From: an uncultured Bacilli bacterium
GTDB taxonomy: Bacteria > Bacillota_I > Bacilli_A > RF39 > UBA660
DNA: 7,938 nucleotides
NCBI GenBank assembly: GCA_948801035.1
Contig: CAQHJP010000015.1
Coordinates: 1-7,938, forward strand
Direction: 5' to 3'
The notes under the pieces are model-generated. The model did no database searches. It was given only the letters and a program-made list of their open reading frames with translations, and was not told the DNA's origin. A program made the position numbers and the translations under genes. Shown here in pieces: positions 1-5,564 of the stretch. Every line of letters starts with the position of its first letter. Position 1 is the stretch's first letter.

Positions 1-578
1 GGTACTCCCAGTCTTTCAAAAGAAGACTTATCGACTTTAAAAAATTGTTTATATGTACAATCTACTATAAATTTTTTCATTCCAATTGTAACAATATTAA
101 AATAATGATATCCACATCCCTCAAAAAGATCTACTGAACTTGTGTATCCAGGTATTATTTTCATTCTTTGGGATTTTATTTTAAGAGTTGCACATTCGAT
201 ACTAACTTTTATTGATGCCATATCACAATAATTTGTTGCATCTAAATTGTCAAAATCATTAAAAACATCAACTTCAGAAATAGTCATATCATTTAACATG
301 TGCTTTCTAACATTATATACTATATAGTCTAGTATTTCCTCTTCATAATATTTATTTACGTCTTTAATATTTTTAATATTTCTATGTTCTATTTTAGTAT
401 CACAAATATATTCTAAATTAAACATATCCATTATATTAAAAACTTCACTCATATACTTATCATATTCAACATTTATATTTGTACTAAAAGGTGTCATTTT
501 TGTACTTAAATATTTCATTTTTTTATATAAACTATCTAAATTACTTAACAAAATTTTGTTTTCTAAATTAACCCCCAT
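1..578 (-). CDS. Partial protein with putative papain/transglutaminase-like Cys-His-Asp core (3' end beyond window)
   Basis: The frame is open from ATG at 578-576 to the window edge (192 codons), and the C-terminus is cut off. The start is supported by a GGGGAG ribosome binding site seven bases upstream. The N-terminal ~110 residues are charged and helical-looking, with no signal peptide or membrane segment. From about residue 115 the pattern resembles a papain-fold or transglutaminase-like core: Cys118 (NYCDMAS), then His158 (GCGYHYFNIVTIG), then Asp173 in IVDCTYKQFF. This is the Cys, His, Asp order of those families. The block around the His and Asp resembles proteins I recall from uncultured low-GC Bacillota, where 'IVDxTYxQFF' follows a 'HxFNxV' strand. 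Function is not established: it could be a protease, a deamidase/transglutaminase or an inactive relative. It has its own promoter and appears insulated from upstream genes by a terminator hairpin. Confidence 0.75.
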   Translation of the reverse strand, partial: MGVNLENKILLSNLDSLYKKMKYLSTKMTPFSTNINVEYDKYMSEVFNIMDMFNLEYICDTKIEHRNIKNIKDVNKYYEEEILDYIVYNVRKHMLNDMTISEVDVFNDFDNLDATNYCDMASIKVSIECATLKIKSQRMKIIPGYTSSVDLFEGCGYHYFNIVTIGMKKFIVDCTYKQFFKVDKSSFERLGV

Positions 579-604
579 AAAAAAACTCCCCTTTTCTTGG
601 GAAG
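579..604 (-). terminator. Intrinsic terminator hairpin overlapping the next gene's ribosome binding site
   Basis: On the minus strand CTTCCC (604-599), a 7-nt loop (598-592) and GGGGAG (591-586) form a 6-bp stem with one T-G wobble, followed directly by seven T (585-579) and then ATG. It closes the oxidoreductase transcription unit. Its 3' arm is also the Shine-Dalgarno sequence of the next gene, so read-through RNA would hide that site. Confidence 0.65.
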
Positions 605-605
605 T

Positions 606-634
606 ATTATAACATATAAATATTTTTTAATCAA
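606..634 (-). promoter_or_regulatory. Sigma-A-type promoter with extended -10 for the left-edge gene
   Basis: The -35 element TTGATT (634-629) overlaps the oxidoreductase stop codon. A 17-bp spacer separates it from a consensus -10 TATAAT (611-606), which is preceded by TG in the extended -10 position (TGTTATAAT). The expected start of transcription, about 7 bases downstream (near 599), falls inside the 5' arm of the terminator hairpin, so RNA from this promoter cannot form that hairpin. The 12-mer TATGTTATAATA is identical to the one upstream of rlmD. Confidence 0.65.
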
Positions 635-2018
635 ATTTTTTTAGTATATCACGAGATGCAATTAAACCAGTTGCTGCAGCTGTTACAATGTTTCCAGCTT
701 TTCCTGCTCCATCTCCAACAAAATATATATTATGATTATCTATTTTCATATTATTATTTGTTGTGATTTCATTACTAAAAAATTTTATTTCTGGACCATA
801 TAAAAGTGTTTCAGCATTATTAACGCCAGGAATTATTTTATCTAGTTTTTCTAATCCTTCAATAACATTTAAAATTATTCTATGAGGAAGTACTAGTGCT
901 AAATCACCAGCAACGCAATCTTTTAAAGTTGGTTCAATAAAACCTTTTTCAATTCTGTGCCATTCTGATCTTCTTCCATTTTTTAAATCTTTCAATGATT
1001 GTATTATTGGTTTACCATCACCTAAAACATTTGCAATTTTAGCTATACTTTCACCATATTGTCTCGTATTAGTGGTAGGATGAGTTAAATTAATTTTGGT
1101 AATAAAAGCAAAGTTAGAATTATTTGATTTAATATCTTTAAGAGCATGCCCATTTACGCAAATATAACCCTCATAATTTTCTTTAGCTACAAAGCCTCCT
1201 GGATTAGTACAAAAAGTTCTTATTTCATCGGCATATGTATCAGTTTTAATAAAAATTGTAGGATCATATATAACATCAGTTATATTTTTTAAAATTTCTT
1301 TTCTAACTTCTACTCTAACTCCTATTTCAATACTTTGTGAAGTATATTCAATATTATATTTTTCTGCTAATTTTTGTACCCATTTAGCTCCTGTTCTTCC
1401 TGGAGCTATAATTACATTTTTAGCTTTTACTAACTCTTCATTTTTTGATTTTTCATATTTTACATTTATTATATCGTTTTCATCAAACACATCTATGACA
1501 TTGCAATTATCTAAAATAGTAACACCATTGTTTTTTAAAAAATCTGTAAAATCTTGTATATATTTAGGTAAATAGTCACTCCCTAAATGCTTTTGTTTAA
1601 TTACTAACAGTTGAGCTCCTGTTTTAGCTATTTCTTCTTTTAATCTTAAAGCTTCATCCATATTAGAAGGAAATACTTTACTATCCATATTAAACTTATT
1701 AAAAATTTCTTCTGTATCGTCAATTAATTTATAAGCTTCACTTTGCGACATATATTTAAATAAGTCGCTTTTCCCTAATTTTGGAATAAAATTTAATTTT
1801 CCATCTGAAAATGTTCCAGCTCCACCAAATCCTGATAATATAGCACAAGGCTTACAATTTAAACATTTTTTAGCTCCTATATTTAAAGGACACTTTCGAT
1901 TTTTAGCAAGCGCGCCTTTATCTATTAAACATATTTTTAACTTACTATTTTTAGTAATCAATTCGTAAGCTGAAAATAAACCGGCTGGCCCCGCTCCTAC
2001 TATTACAACATCATACAT
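627..2018 (-). CDS. FAD-dependent oxidoreductase/dehydrogenase, COG2509 type
   Basis: This 463-residue flavoprotein begins directly with a dinucleotide-binding beta-alpha-beta fold (MYDVVIVGAGPAGL, GAGPAG at residues 8-13). An acidic residue, Asp33, follows the second strand. A cysteine-rich segment (Cys43-Pro, then Cys52-x2-Cys55-x2-Cys58) leads into GFGGAGTFSDGKLN (residues 63-76), which I recognise as the signature of the uncharacterised FAD-dependent dehydrogenase family COG2509. APGRTG (205-210) and the closing FAD motif VGDGAGKAGN (434-443) complete the fold. Family members are cytosolic and their substrate is not firmly known. The four clustered cysteines could bind metal or an Fe-S centre, but that is inference. 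Start: ATG at 2018 with GAGGTG five bases upstream. A separate extended -10 promoter precedes it, although read-through from the upstream cassette is likely because no convincing terminator lies in the 46-nt gap. Confidence 0.9.
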   Translation of the reverse strand: MYDVVIVGAGPAGLFSAYELITKNSKLKICLIDKGALAKNRKCPLNIGAKKCLNCKPCAILSGFGGAGTFSDGKLNFIPKLGKSDLFKYMSQSEAYKLIDDTEEIFNKFNMDSKVFPSNMDEALRLKEEIAKTGAQLLVIKQKHLGSDYLPKYIQDFTDFLKNNGVTILDNCNVIDVFDENDIINVKYEKSKNEELVKAKNVIIAPGRTGAKWVQKLAEKYNIEYTSQSIEIGVRVEVRKEILKNITDVIYDPTIFIKTDTYADEIRTFCTNPGGFVAKENYEGYICVNGHALKDIKSNNSNFAFITKINLTHPTTNTRQYGESIAKIANVLGDGKPIIQSLKDLKNGRRSEWHRIEKGFIEPTLKDCVAGDLALVLPHRIILNVIEGLEKLDKIIPGVNNAETLLYGPEIKFFSNEITTNNNMKIDNHNIYFVGDGAGKAGNIVTAAATGLIASRDILKKFD

Positions 2019-2035
2019 ATAAACACCTCGTTTTA

Positions 2036-2064
2036 ATTATATCAAATATTCTTATATATTAGAA
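2036..2064 (-). promoter_or_regulatory. Extended -10 promoter of the FAD oxidoreductase gene
   Basis: A consensus TATAAT (2041-2036) is preceded by TG in the extended position (TGATATAAT). A weak -35-like TTCTAA (2064-2059) sits 17 bp upstream. The predicted transcript would start near 2029 and open with the GAGGTG ribosome binding site (2029-2024), giving a leader of only about 11 nt. This suggests the oxidoreductase can be expressed independently of the upstream cassette. Confidence 0.5.
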
Positions 2065-2823
2065 TTATTTTTTATATAATTCATTAGTTTTTAAAACAGA
2101 TTTTAAAAGTGGTACTTCTAAGCTTAATTCATCTGCTTGATGTATTATAGATTTTAAATCTTTTGGAAGACATGAACCACCAAAACCTCTATCACAATCA
2201 TATACAAATGTATGACTACGTCCTATTCTTGGATCTAATAACCATGTTTCTCTTAGTAAGTCATAATCTACACCTAAAGAATTAGCTAAGTCATAAAATT
2301 GATTACAGAAAGTAACTTTAGTAGCTAAGAAACTATTTTCCATATATTTTGCAAGTTCAGCAGTTTTAGAATCTGTAAATTGAAAAATAATATTTGAATT
2401 AAATACATTTTTATACACATTTGCAACTTTTTTTGAATCTTTTAAATTTCCACCTAAAGTTATCCAACTTCTATTTTTAGGATCACTAAAAGGATGATCT
2501 ATAGTTTCCCCATAATATTCTGGTTGAAATACAATATTTTTACTTAACTTTTTTACCATATTATCAGTAAAACCTACTGGCACGGTTGAACGTATTACAA
2601 TAACATCAGTATTTACCCAATTTAAAACAGATTCAACTATACTTGTATCACAACTTCCATCTTCTCTAGCAGGAGTTGGAACACAAATAAAAGATATATC
2701 ACAACTATTAATTTCTTCTTTAGAACCAATATTTTTAGGTTCATCATAAATAACTACATCCTTAAATAATTCTTTCATATTAGATCCAACATGTCCTAAT
2801 CCTACAATTCCTATTTTATTCAT
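2065..2823 (-). CDS. Short UDP-glucose/GDP-mannose dehydrogenase-like protein lacking the C-terminal domain
   Basis: Counting from the preferred start, this is a 252-residue NAD-dependent UDP-sugar 6-dehydrogenase homologue. It has the Rossmann motif GIVGLGHVGS (residues 5-14), Asp27 for NAD ribose, CVPTP (47-51), RSTVPVG (78-84), PEYYGE (101-106), AELAKYMENSFLATK (155-169, with conserved Lys159 and Asn163) and FGGSCLPKD (214-222) with nucleophile Cys218. All catalytic positions seem present. Typical family members are about 390-450 residues; this one ends soon after the central helical domain and lacks the C-terminal UDP-binding domain. Only 46 nt separate its stop from the next gene and no remnant coding follows, so it looks naturally short rather than broken. 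The substrate may therefore differ from UDP-glucose. Start choice: an in-frame ATG at 2832 coincides with the AAAGGA ribosome binding site itself, so ATG 2823 (8-nt spacing) or ATG 2826 (5-nt) is more likely. It is the last gene of the coupled cassette. Confidence 0.85.
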   Translation of the reverse strand: MNKIGIVGLGHVGSNMKELFKDVVIYDEPKNIGSKEEINSCDISFICVPTPAREDGSCDTSIVESVLNWVNTDVIVIRSTVPVGFTDNMVKKLSKNIVFQPEYYGETIDHPFSDPKNRSWITLGGNLKDSKKVANVYKNVFNSNIIFQFTDSKTAELAKYMENSFLATKVTFCNQFYDLANSLGVDYDLLRETWLLDPRIGRSHTFVYDCDRGFGGSCLPKDLKSIIHQADELSLEVPLLKSVLKTNELYKK

Positions 2824-2847
2824 CATATACATCCTTTCTTATTTTTA

Positions 2848-4011
2848 TTAACTTAGCATTTTTTTCATTTTTGCTAATTTTTCTTTTGCTAAATCTTCAT
2901 TAATATCTAGCAATATGTCAGTAGTATTACTTCTACTACCATTTAGATGCCTGTTGTCTTTAAATTCTTTAAATTCTTTAAATTCTTTAAATTCTACTTT
3001 TTCAGCTTTCATAGCATAATCTTTAGGTGTAATATTTACATCTGATGCTATTGAAAGACCAATCTCACCTGTAATATACATACACATCAAATCGTTAGAA
3101 AAACCTTTTATATTGTATAAATTTCTACGTTCATTAATTACTTTACCATCTATACTACAAGAATCTATATTAAGCATAAATTCTTTAGCAACTTTTTTTA
3201 TATTCTTATTAAGAATATCTTCTCTTTTTTCTAAGACAGAATTATATAAATATAAACCTGATCCATGAATTGGATTAAATTCTACTACATCAATAAATTT
3301 ATTTTGTTCTATTTTATATTCCATTAAATCCACTACGTAACTACTTGGGAAAATACCTTTTACTGAATTTATAATATCATTTAATTTTTCTAATACTTTA
3401 GAATCAATTTGATGAAATACTTCTGTAGTGTATCTTGAAATATTATAAGCCTCATTATTTATAACAAAACATCTATATTCTTTTAGTCCATATTTATCAC
3501 TTATAATATTTACTGGTTCACTTACTACAAATTCATCTTCCAAGTGATATTCTAAAGTTTTATAAAAAATGCATTCTTTATCTTTTAATAATGAAACTGA
3601 AATTACGTCACTAAAATTTTTCTTAACCGTTTTAATAAAAATATTTTTACCAAATTCTTTTTCAATTTCTTCTATCTTTTCTATTAATTCTTTTCCTTTA
3701 TATACTTTTATTTTTCTTTTCGTTTTATAATATTTTGTCCAATTTTCTACCTTATTAATTTCTTCATTACTTACTACAGGTACTGCCCCACGTTTTATTA
3801 TCATTTCATTCATTTTGAAAATTTGTGTAGAACCTGTTCTTGGAAATAAAGTTTTTCCTGTTATATCTACTTCATTTTCCAAAAAGTCTGTAAATTTTTT
3901 TAACTTACTATCATATAAGATACCAATTTCTTGCTTTTTAGCTATTGCAATTTCAGCTTTTGAATAATCAAATGGTAAATCTTTATCAAAACAATATAAT
4001 ATTTTATTCAT
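2848..4011 (-). CDS. ATP-grasp domain protein, probably R2K-clade-like ligase
   Basis: This 387-residue protein has ATP-grasp-like features in the right order: IFIKTVKKNFS (residues 124-134, Lys127 a nucleotide-binding lysine candidate), VVSEPVNI (162-169, hinge-like), EYRCFVINNEAYNISRYT (178-195) and YVVDLMEY followed by FIDVVEFNPIHGSGLY (225-254), where Asp228, Glu244 and Asn246 are likely metal and ATP ligands. These blocks resemble the R2K-type ATP-grasp families (Pfam 'ATP-grasp domain, R2K clade') as I recall them; that assignment is moderate. Such enzymes join a carboxylate to an amine or thiol through an acyl phosphate; the substrate here is unknown. The N-terminal ~100 residues look like a pre-grasp region. 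The tail (300-387) extends beyond the core, holds four EFK repeats (340-351) and ends in a lysine-rich helix. Start: ATG at 4020 overlaps the AAAAGGA ribosome binding site, while ATG 4011 has an 8-nt spacing and begins one base after the upstream stop, so the two genes are translationally coupled. Confidence 0.75.
   Translation of the reverse strand: MNKILYCFDKDLPFDYSKAEIAIAKKQEIGILYDSKLKKFTDFLENEVDITGKTLFPRTGSTQIFKMNEMIIKRGAVPVVSNEEINKVENWTKYYKTKRKIKVYKGKELIEKIEEIEKEFGKNIFIKTVKKNFSDVISVSLLKDKECIFYKTLEYHLEDEFVVSEPVNIISDKYGLKEYRCFVINNEAYNISRYTTEVFHQIDSKVLEKLNDIINSVKGIFPSSYVVDLMEYKIEQNKFIDVVEFNPIHGSGLYLYNSVLEKREDILNKNIKKVAKEFMLNIDSCSIDGKVINERRNLYNIKGFSNDLMCMYITGEIGLSIASDVNITPKDYAMKAEKVEFKEFKEFKEFKDNRHLNGSRSNTTDILLDINEDLAKEKLAKMKKMLS
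2959..2994 (-). repeat. Four perfect 9-bp tandem repeats encoding (Glu-Phe-Lys)4
   Basis: The unit TTTAAATTC (plus strand) is repeated four times without mismatch. It is in codon phase within the ATP-grasp gene and encodes EFK four times at residues 340-351. Because the unit is a multiple of three, slippage would change copy number without breaking the frame. Identical codons in all copies point to recent expansion. Confidence 0.95.
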
Positions 4012-4012
4012 C

Positions 4013-4921
4013 TTATGCATCCTTTTCTATATCTTTTTTTATTTTATTTTTTAAACCATCTTCCATATTAATCTTAGTTGGTATAATATATTTAGCATTT
4101 ATTTTATGTGATATTAAATTTGTTATTACTTTCATTGCTCTTGAACCGTCAAACCATTTTGGATTATCACTATTTTCTCTTATTTTTAAAAGTGATTTAT
4201 TAAACGAATCTCTATCGTATTTATCACTTATATTGATACTTAACATATATTTCTGATTAATAGATGAATATAATTCATTAGAAAATAATTCAAACTCTGC
4301 ATTATTATACCAATATAAATGATCGCCTCCTGCTAGTATTAAAACATCTGCATTTATATTTAAATCTGTAATTAAGTCATCTAGATACTTATATACAATA
4401 TCAAAACTAACATCTGGTATATCATTTTTTAAACTTGGAAATTTATCTGTAATATCTATAACCCCAAAATCATAATATTTTTTATCTATAATTTCTTTAT
4501 TTTTTACAAATATAATTTCAGTAGAGCCTCCACCACCAATAAAAATACAAATGGTTTTGTCGTATTTTATATCACTATAACAACCTAGTGCAGTATAGTA
4601 AGCTTCTTCTTCTTGAGATACAACTTCGATTTTTAGTTTATATTTTTTATACAACTTACTATTAATATCTTCTAATTCAGACTTTTTAATATTTCTAAAA
4701 ATACTACAACCATAAATATAAATATTTTTTGTATAAGTATGTATTTTATCTATAATTTTATATAACTTATCTAAATCTGAAGAGAGTATTCTATTTTCTA
4801 TTTTATAATTTTTTTTAAATTCAATAGTTGTATTATCTTCATATATTAAATTATCATTTTCATAAATATGTGTTTTGGTATCATTACTTCCTATTTCTAT
4901 AATTGCAAAACTTTCTTTCAT
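4013..4921 (-). CDS. Compact Ppx/GppA-like phosphatase family protein (ASKHA fold)
   Basis: This 302-residue protein has the N-terminal layout of exopolyphosphatase/pppGpp phosphatase proteins: a phosphate-1-like loop AIIEIGSNDTKTHIY (residues 6-20), the glutamate-rich SQEEEAYYTALGC (102-114) containing the usual catalytic Glu position, IGGGGSTEI (128-136), and a late AGGD (197-200) and EDGLKNKI (287-294). It lacks the C-terminal HD-type domain of long Ppx/GppA, as do the known ~300-residue members. Two deviations are visible: the Asp of the first loop is Glu9, and the Asp that normally begins DIGGGSTE is Ile128. Both positions are near the metal/phosphate site, so activity or substrate may be changed. 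Known family members hydrolyse polyphosphate or pppGpp in the cytosol; that is not proven here. Start: ATG 4921 with AAGGA about 9 nt upstream. It follows the hypothetical gene by 12 nt and its stop lies one base before the ATP-grasp start. Confidence 0.8.
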   Translation of the reverse strand: MKESFAIIEIGSNDTKTHIYENDNLIYEDNTTIEFKKNYKIENRILSSDLDKLYKIIDKIHTYTKNIYIYGCSIFRNIKKSELEDINSKLYKKYKLKIEVVSQEEEAYYTALGCYSDIKYDKTICIFIGGGGSTEIIFVKNKEIIDKKYYDFGVIDITDKFPSLKNDIPDVSFDIVYKYLDDLITDLNINADVLILAGGDHLYWYNNAEFELFSNELYSSINQKYMLSINISDKYDRDSFNKSLLKIRENSDNPKWFDGSRAMKVITNLISHKINAKYIIPTKINMEDGLKNKIKKDIEKDA

Positions 4922-4933
4922 TTAAATTCATCC

Positions 4934-5539
4934 TTACTTACTCATATTTTTTAATTGCTTAACCCAATTATAAGTACTAGGTATTTTTTTAGGTTTATAA
5001 ATTGCTATTGCTACATTTATTCTACTATAATTATTTTTTATTTTTTTTAAAAATTCTATTTTATTATCAGACTTTTCATATTCTATTTCAATAAAATCAT
5101 GTATTTCTTTAATCTTTTTATCATAATCTTCCTCACTATAACAATTTATCCTTGCAATATATTCATCTGATTCACTTAAAATAATAGTAAGTACAAGTTT
5201 AGGAGAAAAAACACCATTAAGTAAGTATGCTTCTGCCACGGTAGCACTTTTATTTGCATATATAGCATCTATAAACGTTCTATTATTTTTAGTAATTAAT
5301 TTACCTGTTTTAATTTCATTTGTTTCTTCTTGATTTTTCATTGATTCATCATAATTATACCAAGCACATATATTATTTAATAAAGATGGAGAAAATTCTC
5401 CAAGACTTTCAAAGTCTTCATCATACATTGCACCAACATAACTTTCAGCTAAGCAATAGTTAAAAGCATTAAATTCTTCTATAGTTCCATCTATGTCAGA
5501 TAATTCTTCTGCAAAACCTCCTAATTCAAATTCATACAT
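4934..5539 (-). CDS. Hypothetical acidic protein, first gene of the cassette
   Basis: I do not recognise this 201-residue protein. The first ~75 residues are strongly acidic (EFELGGFAEELSDIDGTIEE at 3-22, and DEDFESLGEF), whereas the last ~40 residues are lysine-rich. The middle (about 80-140) looks like alternating beta strands: KLITKNNRTFIDAIYANKS, then VLTIILSESDEYIARINC. The protein has no signal peptide, no membrane segment and no obvious catalytic motif. It could be a small alpha/beta binding or adaptor protein. Start: ATG 5539, with AAAAGGAAGTG about 8 nt upstream. It sits 25 nt after the rlmD stop with no terminator between, so co-transcription with rlmD is likely, and it is followed 12 nt later by the Ppx/GppA-like gene. 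Confidence 0.75.
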   Translation of the reverse strand: MYEFELGGFAEELSDIDGTIEEFNAFNYCLAESYVGAMYDEDFESLGEFSPSLLNNICAWYNYDESMKNQEETNEIKTGKLITKNNRTFIDAIYANKSATVAEAYLLNGVFSPKLVLTIILSESDEYIARINCYSEEDYDKKIKEIHDFIEIEYEKSDNKIEFLKKIKNNYSRINVAIAIYKPKKIPSTYNWVKQLKNMSK

Positions 5540-5564
5540 ATTTTCACTTCCTTTTATTAACTTT

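Noticed and set aside
2048..2065. Inverted repeat ATTCT...AGAAT between the dehydrogenase and oxidoreductase genes as a terminator
   Set aside because: The stem is five mostly A-T pairs with no T-tract after it on the minus strand, so it is too weak; the two genes may well be co-transcribed.
2959..2994. CRISPR-like array
   Set aside because: The repeats are contiguous 9-mers without spacers and lie in codon phase inside a gene.
3945..4256. Plus-strand open frame of 103 codons
   Set aside because: It lies wholly antisense to the ATP-grasp and Ppx/GppA-like genes. Its hydrophobic, low-complexity product is what the complement of AT-rich coding DNA gives, and no recognisable motif is present.
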